Of a stretch of DNA of 64,000 nucleotides, positions 1 through 10,154 are shown piece by piece. Each line of letters begins with the position of its first letter. Position 1 is the stretch's first letter. The DNA lies in the NCBI RefSeq assembly GCF_017916325.1, contig NC_090171.1, positions 1,663,501 to 1,727,500 on the forward strand, given 5' to 3'. This stretch comes from Leishmania martiniquensis (taxonomy: Eukaryota > Euglenozoa > Kinetoplastea > Trypanosomatida > Trypanosomatidae). The notes under the pieces were generated by a model, which was not told the DNA's origin, ran no database searches, and worked only from the letters and a program-made list of their open reading frames with translations. A program made the position numbers and the translations under genes.

Positions 1-2654
1 TTTTTGTGACTTGTGATTCCTCTTTGAAACGCAGAGGAGGAGGAAGGGGGAGGGTAAAGAGGAGCCACTTACACGCCGCTCTCTCGTCTGCGCTACTTTT
101 CATTTTTTTCTTTCGCTGAGCTTCCTTCTGTTCTCCTTAACACCTCTTTGACGTTTTGTAATGGCGTGAGTCCGCATATAGGCATCAGAGGTCTCTGATG
201 CGCGACGATGGATATCTGCGCCTGGAATATCTTTTTCGCTTGCTTGCTCTGTATTTGTGTGCTTGGTTCTCCTACCTTTCACCCTGTCGAAGCACGTAGA
301 GTGCTCACACACTCAAAGCTGCAGGTTGTGAAGGAAAAAAGGGTATTGGGGGTATGGGCGTTACCCAAAGGGAAAAAGAGAGATGAAACTGGACGCTCCG
401 AATCGAAAGAGGTAAAGATTGCTCACCGTAAGCCACACATCACCGTAGATTTGGCGTATTTTTTTTTCCTGTTTTGAGTCTGCCCGGCTTCGGCTTCTAC
501 CCAAAGGTCTCCCTCCCTCGCGCTATTTTTGCATCTTCGCAACCGATCGCGGTCCTTCGCTTTCTCTCGTTAGTTTCGTTTTTGCTCAGCTCCGTTGGGC
601 TCCCCTCTTTCGATTGCCCCACGCCGACCACCCGATAGCAAAAAAAAGGCGCCACATCAGCCGAATCGACGAGTTGAGGAACAAAGTGAAAGAGCTGCGA
701 AGAGTAAAAGCAATCATCTCTTCTCCCACCCTCTTTCCTCAGGCCACTTTCGCGCACGAACGATAGGAGCCAGGTCGGGATCCTTCCCTGAATACTCGCG
801 ATTCATGGCCGAAAATGAACCTTTCTTTCATCCGCCCGGCAAGGAGCTCGCAGAAGTTTTTCCCAGAAAAAGAAAGAGTGCATCACCAACTGCCGCATGC
901 AGTCTCCCCCTCCCACTTTGAGGCGATACCATCTCGTCGGCCTGCGTACTCTCGCCTCAACATTTCTGCCTCGACACTCCTCTCGTGTGCGTGTGTGTAC
1001 TTCGGTGTGCATCTCAGCTTCTAGGGTTGCCGAGGAGACTGCGTATGTATCCCTCTCGCCGCCAACTTTACTCGGCCTTCACATACTGAGAAAGAAAAAG
1101 AAAAGCAGCGAACACGACTTTACCGCCCACGAGAAGCTATAGTGGTGTTGGTGGTGGGTGAGGGAGGGGACATAAACTCAATGGTAGCATGTTTCTTTTT
1201 CTAAAATCTTTTTCCTGACTTCCTTCGCGATTCGCTTTCTCTCGCTCGCTCTTTTGCTTTCTGTCGTTGACTGAGCAACCCATGCAGTGTTTCTTTAGCA
1301 CTTTTTTCCCCACCTTTTCGTCGGTGCCATTTTCTCCTCTTCGTGTGTTCGCCTTTCATTTTTTTTCACCTTCCAGTGTGCCGCCGTCCTTTTTTTTTCC
1401 GTGTCTCCTCTCCCTCTCTCCTTTCTGTTCTGTAAGTGTATGCTTGGCCTCCTTTGTCTCCTTTTTTTTTGATGGACTGGAACCGGTGAGGGGCCTTCAC
1501 ACGTCTGGCAGCCGCGGCTCCAACCTTATAGTATCTGAGGAAGGGGCAGGATTCCAGGGAAGTCGTGCCGCCGCGATCATCCTTGCTTCGCGGGCAGGGG
1601 ACTTGGCTCCCTGTTGCCATCATCATCATTCGTAGATGACATGATCGCGCTCGATCTACGTTTCCATTTTTTTTTTCACTTCTTTCACCAAAGACAAGGG
1701 GCAACCGACACAAAGGCGGCTAACTGGCTTGGAAGAAAGGAGGTGGCGGGAGCAAGAAGGGCACACGGTCGCACCTGTACTCGGGTCAAGCCCCGAGAGG
1801 CAAGGCGCCTCTGCTCCCTCTCTCTTTCCTTTGCTTCCCGCCAACTGCTTTGCGTGGTACAAAGAGACTGAAAACTCTGCTGTGTCGACGGTACTGGTGG
1901 GCTCGGGTGGCGGGCGCCGTACGCGTCTCTCCATCTCTCCCTCATACTACACGGCTCCTCTGCCCCCGCCTTCTCTCATTTTCTCTGCCCTCGTTCTGCA
2001 ACGCTGAGCTCGACCGGAGCACCTTTTCATCGTATATTTCTCGTTCCTTTCAGCTGTCCCGCCGACACTCTCGCGTTCGTCATGTGGTCGCTGTCTCCTT
2101 CCACCACCCTTTTATTTTTCATCTGCTCTGGTTCGAGGCGTCTCTCTGTGCTACCGTGGCCAAATGCATTTCTTCTCTCTGCTCGTGCCTGTGCGGTGCC
2201 TCGCTTGTGCTGCGAGCGGCAGAGGTTCAGTGGGTCCAAGGTGTTGACACTTGCAAGACTCACCTGTTTCTCCCCCTCCCTCCCCCCAAACGTAACCTCT
2301 CCGTCTGCGATGAAAGCAGTGGGCCACGAGGGCAAATAGGCAGAGCTGCACACACGAATCCCCTCACCCTTTCCTCGGCGTTGGCGGAGCATTCATCATA
2401 CAAAGCGGCACAGAAAAGGACAGCAGTGCCGGCCGCTCCGACGGGGTCCCTGATTCGTTTCCCCTCTTGCCGTTCGTGTGTTTATTCGAAACAAAAACAT
2501 TTCAGCGGCGTCTTTTTTCTTTGCGTCATTTGAATGCGCTGCTGCTGCTTCTCCGTATTGTTATGCGCGCATGTCTCGTGCAAGCCTTTGCCGGTCTTTG
2601 GTCGATCCCTTTTTTCAGTTTTTTGCAGACTTCGCCTTCACGGCAGAGGATATG
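1..2654. other. Gene-poor 5' region, left of repeat copy 1
   Basis: No reading frame here has protein-like composition. Open stretches on both strands translate into Ser/Leu/Phe/Pro-rich or Arg/Glu-rich low complexity, as expected from T/C tracts read directly or in reverse. T/C-rich stretches alternate with more mixed sequence, for example a G-rich patch at about 1143-1170. I see no RNA gene. It may be the untranslated flank of a gene to the left or part of a strand-switch region; the sequence alone does not decide. Confidence 0.5.
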
Positions 2655-3646
2655 CGATGGGCTCTCTGGGCTCAGGGGCGCTTCTCTTTGCACGGGCGCC
2701 TTCCGCTTGGCCGGCCCACTCTTGTCAGAGGCGTGCGAGTACAGGGAGAGAGCGGGGCGCCTCTTGCTGCCGCAGGTGCATAGAAGCGTCCCGCCCACCG
2801 CGGCGCATGCTGTGCAGGCCATCCGTGCGCGCTGCTGGTGGTGTCAGCAAGGGTTAGCAACGGCGCAGGCAGCGGGTCCCCCACCCGGAGAGCTGCGTTG
2901 CCGTTAGGCGTGTGCCTGCATTTGAAAGTGCGCGCACACGCTGTCGAGCCCATACGGCGTGGTGTCTCATCGGAGCTGAGCACCCTGGGGTGGCTAGGGG
3001 GAGGGCGAGAGCGAGGGACGAGAGTGGCGGGCGGCGATGCACTCCCGTCGCCTTCAAAGTGCGTGTGCGCGACACGCGCGGCATCTCCTACATGTGACCG
3101 GGCGGACGGGTGAGGCTCCGATGCCGGAAGCATAGCGAGAGCGCCGCCAAGCCCTTCAGGCCCTGCGGTGAGGAGTGGGCGCCTCTTCGTATGGAGTGCA
3201 GCGGGGTGAGATGACGGAGAGGGGACGCATGGCATAGATGCTGGGCGCGGCGAGTGGTCTCCGAGGGGCTCTGACCTGAAGGTGGCCCGCCTCCGGCCGC
3301 GGCTCATCAGGCGAGCGCCCGGGTGCCCCTGCCCCCTGCTGACCGAGCGATAGACACCCTCGCCTGGACCCCTGGAGCGGTAAGGTGGACGCGGCCTGGC
3401 TGAATGAAGGCGTACTGTCGGCCCGAGCCCGCGTGGCGCTGAGTGCGTGGCACGTAATGCGAAGGAGGGGAGGCGGGGGAGCTCTCGAGGCGCATGGGCC
3501 GCCTCGACGACGGACAGCACATCCCAGTCGACGCCGATGCAGCTGTGGCGCGACAGGGGGTTGTGGGTGAGCTGCTGCTCTGTGTGTGTGCATGTGCTCG
3601 GTGACTCGATCGTGGTAAGGCAGCACGTCGACGCCGACGAAAAAAA
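2655..3646 (+). repeat. Dispersed ~0.99 kb repeat, copy 1 (retroposon-like, A-tailed)
   Basis: This GC-rich block of about 992 bp reappears at 26107-27099 in the same orientation with a constant offset of 23,452 bases. Reading the two copies side by side I found no internal substitution or indel. They part company immediately outside the block. The block begins at CGATGGGCTC and ends in GACGCCGACG followed by seven A's, like a reverse-transcribed element. Near the 3' end an 11-bp motif, GTCGACGCCGA, occurs twice (3528-3538 and 3628-3638). No coding capacity for a transposase or reverse transcriptase is visible. Leishmania genomes are known to carry non-autonomous extinct retroposons (SIDER/DIRE) of similar kind, but assignment to those families is inferred. 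I see no convincing target-site duplication. Confidence 0.88.
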
Positions 3647-6600
3647 GAGAAGAAAAGAGGGCCTTTTGTGCTGTTTGTGATTTTTTTCATTAGTGATGCA
3701 GTGCGCTTGATGTTCTTTGATGTTCTTTTTTAGCGTGACTCGGAGGATCTTTTTCTTTGCTGTCGGCGGACAGGCCGGTCGTCTGCTTGGAGGGAGCGCT
3801 CGGTGGTTTCTGTACGCGGCTCCGTCTCTCGCGATATTCTCTTCCTTGTGCTGTTGAAGATTTGCTCTCTCGCTCGCTCGCTCTCTGTTTTGACGCTTAT
3901 CTCGATGACATGCGCTCCACAGACGCACAACTCAGTTTTTCGTGGGTGTCTGACCTTTTGCAGAGAGGTGCATTCGCCGAACAAAGAAACAGCGAAACCA
4001 AAAGCGGCAGGGGGTCAGTCGCTGGTGCAGTGTGAAAAAGGTGTAGAGAAGGCGAACGCCGTATGGGAGGAAGCGGGGGAGGGTGCAGGGAGAGAAGGGG
4101 CAGGTGAGCGGGCATGGGGCCCAGTGCGGTAGATTCTGGGCGGCAGAAGGTGAAGCCATGCGAGCAAAAAGGGAAGACTATCTGCGCACCAACAGAGAGA
4201 AGGCATCTCGTCGGTCTCCAACCCCCCCCATTTTTCCTTTTCGTGTGGCGGACCTCTCCCCCTCCCCCACTTCCCTTTCTTCCCTCAGTCTGCTTCTTCC
4301 TCTTCCTTCTGTGTGCCACGTGCGAACATGCATGCGTTTTGGCCCCGTGCACAGCGCGCGTGCGCTTGAGTGCGCGTGCTTGTCTCGCTATCGGTGCTGA
4401 GGGGGGAGGACAAGGAGAGGTATACGAATGGAGGGCCGTGGGAAGTAAATGGCGATGAAGGAGGCGAAACGGAAGAGGGAATATGCAGAAAAGCTGGACT
4501 GAAAGGAAGGGGAGCATATACCCTTCCTCCCTCTCAGCCCGTTGCTCGATGGGGTGAAGACGGATGCTGTGCGTGGTTTTCTGGCGAGTAGATGAGTGTG
4601 AGAGAGAAGGAAAGAGAACGCGTGCAGCATGCCTTACACTTTTCGTGGTTGGCGAGGAGGAGCGTCCTCTTATGCAGCGGAAAGTGCCGTACTGGCGTTT
4701 TTTGAGGTGATGGGAAGTGACGATGCACACAGAAGAAGGGCGGCTGCTCTGCCAAACCGGAAAGTATTCGTCGTAAGGCACACGAGGGCGCCACGGACAC
4801 AGGCCCGCGCACACACACACAAACACACAGGAGCTTAGAGAAAAGTATGGCGTGCGAATACGGGCACTTACACACACGTTGGACGTGTGTCTGTCCCTCT
4901 TTTTTTTTTTGCTGTCATCTGTGTTTGAGCTTCTCGAATCGGTGGTGCGTCGGTGGTAGGTGCGTTCTTCGTCCCTGTTTCTCTCTCTTGACGCGCACCA
5001 TCTTTCATGTGCTTCGTATCCGCAACCTCGACGCAGGACGAGGAGGGCGGGACCATGACGCGTCGTTTCCTGTCGAGCCGAGTCCTCCACAGTTCTTCTG
5101 CATTCTTCTCTCTTCTCCTCCCTCACATTTTTTTTCATGGCCACTGGACTGTGAACAAAGAGATGGTGCACACGAGGTTGCCATGCCTTTCTTCACCCTC
5201 CATACTGCCTCCCTCCCGGTCACTCCTCTTCGTCCTACGTAGTTGGCGTTTACTGCAGACGCGTTTTCTTTTCCTTCTTTCTCCCCCCGCAGCTGCGCCT
5301 GTGTATGCTCTTCCGCTCTTCTCATCTTTTCATCCGCGGTGGTATGGGCGTGCGTTTGTGCGCCTTGGGCTGTGGCGGCACTCTTGATCGGCTCTCACGT
5401 CACTCGTGCCTTTTTCTTGCGACGCCTACCTTTTTACGTGCTCTCGTCGTGGTTGCTACGGAAAAAGGCCGACACAGCAGCCACTGTCCGCTCCCCTTCT
5501 TTTCTCACTTTCACGCACTCAAACACTTTGCGTGTGTTCCTGAATTTTATCGGACACGTCAGCGCGCCTCCTCTGTTTTAGTCGCCTGCGCGAGTGGAGT
5601 GCACTTCTGCACTTCACGACTGCGAACGCCCCTCTCATGTGCATCTACGCGCAAAGGACGGGAAGGGAGGAAACTGGACGGCACAGGAGTAGCTGGCGGC
5701 GAAACACGAGGGAGTCCCCAACCACTTCCCTCTCTTACTTGATGTGCTGTGCTTGTGGATGCCATATGCTTGTGCCCTTCGCTCACTCTCGCTGTACCGC
5801 CTTTCTGAATCGTATTCCTCTCTCAATGGCTATTTTCGATTCGATCTTGTACGCGGCGGCCTGAGGGAGTGTGAGACAGAAAAAAGAAGGGAAAGGGTTC
5901 CCTTTGGTGTGGGATGCGTGCGCGGTCGGAATGGGCTATGGGCATACGGTGCGTAATTTTGAGTGCTCGGAGGCTTCGATGGGAAGTGGTGCGTTTCCGT
6001 TGTGCAACGCTTCTCCCTCCCCTTTCTGGCAGACTTGCCTCATCGGGCTCATTTTCGTTGTACTCCCTCTCGCTCCGCTCTTGCCTATCAGCTACCTGCC
6101 TATTCCCGTCCCCTAACTCCACCTCTTCCCCTTCCCTTTCTGTTTTTTTTTCGGTGTGCGCCTGTGTACGTGCGTGCGTAACGTTGTCGCTGCCTTTCTG
6201 CATCTCTATGGTTTTGGGCTACTGTTGTGCCTGCGGCCGTCTTTGCCACGATGCTTTACACACGCACATCTCGCTCTCTATATATATATCGGTTGCTTGA
6301 CTGCTTTAATGTTTTTTTTCTTTGCGCCTCTCCACTTGTAACGCTCTTCCCCCACCCTGTGCGACTTTTTCCCTTCGTGTGGATGCGTTTTTCTTCTTCG
6401 ACGCTCCTCTTTTACCCTTCTCTTTGCTCTTCCCCCCTTTTTCAGTGCGCGTTCCATCTTATTCATCAGGTGCCCTTTTCTGCTCCCTCCCTCTCTCTCA
6501 CTCCTTCGTTACATCGATACCGACACAGCGGCACGACGGTGGCGGCCTCTTTCCCTCTATCTCGCATCGCACGCGAGCGGAACCACGCCTCTCGTCTCGC

Positions 6601-7294
6601 CGTCTCTCTTTCACGTTCGACTCTCCCGCTCCATCTCCCTGCCCGTTTTCGAACGAACGGTGCCACTATGCATTCCAGCGCGGCTGTCCCCAGACCACCC
6701 GCCGGCCCCATTCGCATTTCCATCCCCCTCACCTCCCCATCGCCCTATCCCGACCGTCTCGGCTGCCGTCGAGGGCATCTGGACGAAGAAAAGGGAAGGG
6801 AGAAGGGGTAGAGCAATGACAGAAACGCAGAGGAGAGAGGAGAAGCGGTTGAAAAAAAATAAATAAGCGTCACTGTCGCAACCATGTTCACTGTCGAGCC
6901 GAACGCCGCATGGCGGAGGACAAAGGCAAGACGAAAAGAATCACCTCGCTGCCCTCACAGTTGGTGAGTGAGAGAGCGAGAACATGAGCGAGGCTCTGAC
7001 TGGTTGCTGCCGATCATGCAGCTCGTCTGCTTCGACGCATAACAGAAGCGAAAAAAAAGGCTACATGCGCAGTGTACCCACACTATCTGCCCCCTCGGAT
7101 GGCGCGCTTTATTTGGGGTGCGCATTTCTTTTTCTTCGACCTTCGCCTTCATCATCTGCCCCCTTCGCTCTTTTATTTTTCCCCTCCCCTCGACTGTCTT
7201 CTGTCTCTGTTTGCCGAGCCACCTGGCGCGGCGCCAGCGGACGTACAGCCTATGCTTCTCACAATATACACTCCCCCCACTCCTCTCCGCCCAC
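3647..7294. other. Gene-poor spacer between repeat copy 1 and the first gene
   Basis: This is 3.6 kb with no convincing gene. Purine-rich stretches on + (about 4030-4170, 4388-4520, 6780-6865) alternate with T/C-rich stretches (about 4200-4315, 5270-5345, 6110-6150, 6350-6530, 7140-7210). Pyrimidine tracts therefore lie on both strands. That differs from spacers further right, where T/C tracts are mainly on +. Minor features are a CA-rich run near 4806-4829 and a short TA run near 6281-6290. A 424-residue minus-strand open frame (3897-5171) is low-complexity and is not called. Confidence 0.5.
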
Positions 7295-7296
7295 AG
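7262..7296 (+). promoter_or_regulatory. Candidate spliced-leader acceptor, coiled-coil gene
   Basis: A C/T-rich tract ends in CCACAG, with the AG at 7295-7296, 104 bases before the chosen ATG. An earlier strong tract (7140-7210) ends at an AG at 7217-7218. Using that site would leave extra upstream ATGs in the leader, so the later site is preferred. Inferred from sequence only. Confidence 0.45.
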
Positions 7297-7400
7297 AAGT
7301 ACAAACTTACACGTATGTGAAGAAAAGGGGACGACAGAAAAGCGGTTGATTTCCTGAGAAGAGCCAACATTTGTGCGTCTTCACGGAGGTCTCTAACGCA

Positions 7401-8702
7401 ATGAACTCCATATCGACGACATCCACAGAGGCGAACATGCTGTTGCCTGTCGCTACAGCTAGCGCCTCCACATCTGGCTCCATGGATGTACCGGAGCCGC
7501 ACACGAGCTCCGCAAAGAGGCATCCAATGGGAAGCGGCAGTGCTTTTCAGAATCCGCGACCCCAAGGGTCGGCATGTGTGAGCGAAAGTATCGACCGGAC
7601 ATCTGCATCGGGCATGATTAGCTCTGAGTCGCCCCATGGTGTTGTAGCTGTCTCTCACAATGGCCAGAGCCGGCCAGCGGACAGCGCATTCGATGATGCG
7701 CTAAACTTGGACGTCTCGAGTCCGCTAGCCCCGCTCGATCGTCCGTGTGACGAGGAGTTCGACGCTGTGGAGCGACGGGCTCGCATAGCGTTAGAGAGCA
7801 TCGCAACGCGGGCGGAAGAGGCGGAGCCCAATATGGGTGAGCATATTGAGGTTCTACAGTCATACCGGACGGCGTGCCAGGCGCGCGCGATGTATCGCGA
7901 GGCATACCTCGTGCAGCAGGTGCTGCGGAACCTGCGGCTTGAGGAGGAGAGCCGGCACGTTCGCGGCATCACGGAGCAGCAGATGGAGGAGCGTCGAATG
8001 CTCGAGGAGGCGCACCGGCAAGAGTTCCGCGAGTTTCACCACTCCTGGAACGCCCGCATCGACGCCTTCGAAGAGGAGCAGCTGGAGGCGGAGCTGGCGC
8101 TGCTGGAGCGGCAAAATGAGGAGTTTCTTAGATTTCAGAAGGAGATGCGCGACTTCCAGCCGCGTCTCATCAAGTACAGCCGCTCGCTGCTCGAGTCGCG
8201 CCTGAAGCAGCAGACACTGGCCAAGCAGCGGGACTACGTGGGTGCTCAGGCGCAGAAGGTGCATGCCGAAGCGATTGAGTTGGCCGACATTGAGCGGTTC
8301 GAGGCAGCACGCACGACGCTGTTCGAGCGCCGCGAGTACGCCATGCGCCATCGCCACCAGCAAGAGCTGTACGCACTTCGCATGAGGGTGGAGAGTCGCC
8401 GGCTGTATCTCGAGCGGTACCGCAAGCAGGAGCTCGATGTACTTCTACAGCGCTACATCAACATCCGCCGCTCCATGGAGTCACAGCAAAACATTGTGCG
8501 CAACAAGACTGGCACGCTGCTACTGAAGCACGCATGCAATATGAAAACGGATAATAGCGGGACGGCGGCTCTGGTCGAAAGCGCCGGCTCCGGGGCCTTT
8601 GGCACGGTGGTGCAGCGGCGCCAGGCCCACGAGCTCCACTCATCGCAGCGTCAGCCAGAGAGAGCGTCTGCGCCACTCCACGGCGGAGGCAAGATGCTGT
8701 GA
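7401..8702 (+). CDS. Coiled-coil protein, conserved hypothetical
   Basis: The protein is 433 aa from the first in-frame ATG. The frame stays open slightly upstream, but no ATG occurs there. Residues 1 to about 110 are Ser/Thr/Pro-rich and probably disordered. Residues about 115-375 are almost entirely charged heptad-like helix, rich in Glu, Arg, Gln and Leu, with blocks such as EEEQLEAELALLERQNEEF and RYRKQELDVLLQRYINIRR. The tail (376-433) is again low complexity. There is no signal peptide, membrane span or enzymatic motif. Long charged helices ending in a QRYxNIRR-type block occur in protist cytoskeletal proteins, so a structural role in the basal body, flagellum or subpellicular cytoskeleton is possible, but that is inference. 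It is the first gene of the + strand unit in this window and lies between the two repeat copies. Confidence 0.86.
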   Translation: MNSISTTSTEANMLLPVATASASTSGSMDVPEPHTSSAKRHPMGSGSAFQNPRPQGSACVSESIDRTSASGMISSESPHGVVAVSHNGQSRPADSAFDDALNLDVSSPLAPLDRPCDEEFDAVERRARIALESIATRAEEAEPNMGEHIEVLQSYRTACQARAMYREAYLVQQVLRNLRLEEESRHVRGITEQQMEERRMLEEAHRQEFREFHHSWNARIDAFEEEQLEAELALLERQNEEFLRFQKEMRDFQPRLIKYSRSLLESRLKQQTLAKQRDYVGAQAQKVHAEAIELADIERFEAARTTLFERREYAMRHRHQQELYALRMRVESRRLYLERYRKQELDVLLQRYINIRRSMESQQNIVRNKTGTLLLKHACNMKTDNSGTAALVESAGSGAFGTVVQRRQAHELHSSQRQPERASAPLHGGGKML

Positions 8703-10086
8703 CGACGTGGGCGCGTCCCGGTGTGTGGCGCCCAGAAGCGTCGACGCTTCCCTATGAAGTGGAGATGGATTTCTGCAAACCTTTTTCTCTTCTCGCTGTC
8801 GTGCTCTTGCTGTTATGCTGCTGTTGTTCCATGCGCTATTCCTCATCCCGTCGATTTCGCTATGGCGCGTGTCCTCTAGCTCTTCCTCGACTTCCTTGAA
8901 TGCTCGCTATACCCTCCCTTTTTTGTGCCTGTTGCCTTTTCGCCTGCCATGAGGACTCGAGGTGGACATCGCACATCGGTGCGGATGCGAGTGCATTCAT
9001 TTTTAGCCGCCCATTTTTCTGAAGAGAGAGAGGCAGGGAAAGATGCCATAGCTGCAGACACAGGACGCACGTCGGTACAGCAGCGCCTTTTTTTTCCCGT
9101 TCTCATATATTCCTCTTCCCTTTGCTTGTCTTTGATTAGCGTCTGCTGGCCCCCGCCGGCGAGTGCGGGGAAATGCGTGATCTGTCGATGTATACTCATC
9201 TTCGTATTGATTAAGGTCTCACTTCCTTTCGGCTGATTTTTTGTTTTTTTTGGTTGCTCCGCTTGAGGAGGTTCGTCCTTGCTGTCTCATGTATTCGGTC
9301 ATGCAGAGAGACGACAGGAGGGCAGATGCACCGCCCCTTCTCCCCAGCACACACATATACACGGACATTCATGAGACGCCCAGGCCGGCGCTATGCCGCA
9401 AAAAAAAAGCTCTGTGCAGTCGATCGCGTTGTTTCTGCGCTCTCGCCTCTTCGAGGTTTGTCTTTCTCGTTGTCTACCCATGCTGGCGCTTTGGATCGCA
9501 GCTTTGCTCTTGAGCTGCGATAGAGAGGTGTGTAGGTGAGAGTCCTTAGGTCTGCACGCGCACGCATGGGGAGGCGCGGAATGCAGAGCGCGTCGATTCC
9601 TGGTGAGCGCCTCATTTTCTTTTGCCGAATCGTGCAAACCCCTGGGCGTTTCCGCGCGCAGTCGCGCTCGCGTCATGATCTGGCGCCGATGGATTTCATG
9701 CGGGCGTCAACTGTCTGCTCTCTCTCTCTCTCTATCCCTCTCTCTCCCTCTCTTTCTCATGCTGGTGAGCGGCGGCGATTGTGCTGAGCACCCCTGTCGT
9801 TCCGCGTCTCTGCTTCCTCTTTGTATGCTGCATCGTGACTTCCTCTTTTCTTTGTGGGTCATTAGCTCGCATCTCACCCTCCATGCGTGTGCGACGCCCT
9901 TCACACACACGACCATCCGAGCATACCCCTGAGAGACGAAGGAAGGAGAAAGGACCTAAAAAAAGGAAGCATCCTAAGGGAGTACGCCGAGCATCACTGG
10001 AGTCGCCGCGCTGTGCTGAGGACGCTTCCTCTGCACATGACAGGCGTGTACACACCTCTCACTACCCCTGTTGAAGCTTCCGCTAG
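8703..10086. other. Intergenic spacer
   Basis: T/C-rich spacer with no supported gene. It holds a TC microsatellite-like run at about 9718-9759 and several T-runs. It must contain the polyadenylation site of the coiled-coil gene, which I cannot place exactly. Confidence 0.6.
9718..9759 (+). repeat. CT/TC-rich microsatellite
   Basis: A run of about 40 bases made almost only of CT repeats with a few interruptions. It lies in the spacer upstream of the 1676-aa gene and could act as a pyrimidine tract in RNA processing. Confidence 0.8.
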
Positions 10087-10123
10087 TTCTTTTTCTCTTT
10101 TTCTCTCTTCACCTCTCGCATAG
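10087..10123 (+). promoter_or_regulatory. Spliced-leader acceptor, 1676-aa gene
   Basis: A strong TTTTTCTCTTTTTCTCTC tract is followed by the first AG (10122-10123), 31 bases before the ATG. The short leader supports the ATG at 10155 as the true start. Inferred. Confidence 0.7.
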
Positions 10124-10154
10124 CGACTAAGACTGTGGCGCATAAATATACGCC

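Noticed and set aside
1850..2533. 227-residue + strand open frame
   Set aside because: Cys/Ser/Leu-rich translation of T/C tracts with no domain or acceptor logic.
2672..3928. 418-residue minus-strand open frame over repeat copy 1
   Set aside because: It runs from the repeat into unrelated unique sequence. The portion inside the repeat recurs in copy 2 only because the DNA is identical. Composition is not protein-like.
3897..5171. 424-residue minus-strand open frame
   Set aside because: Low-complexity Ser/Arg/Pro/His-rich product running through both purine- and pyrimidine-rich tracts, with no domain.
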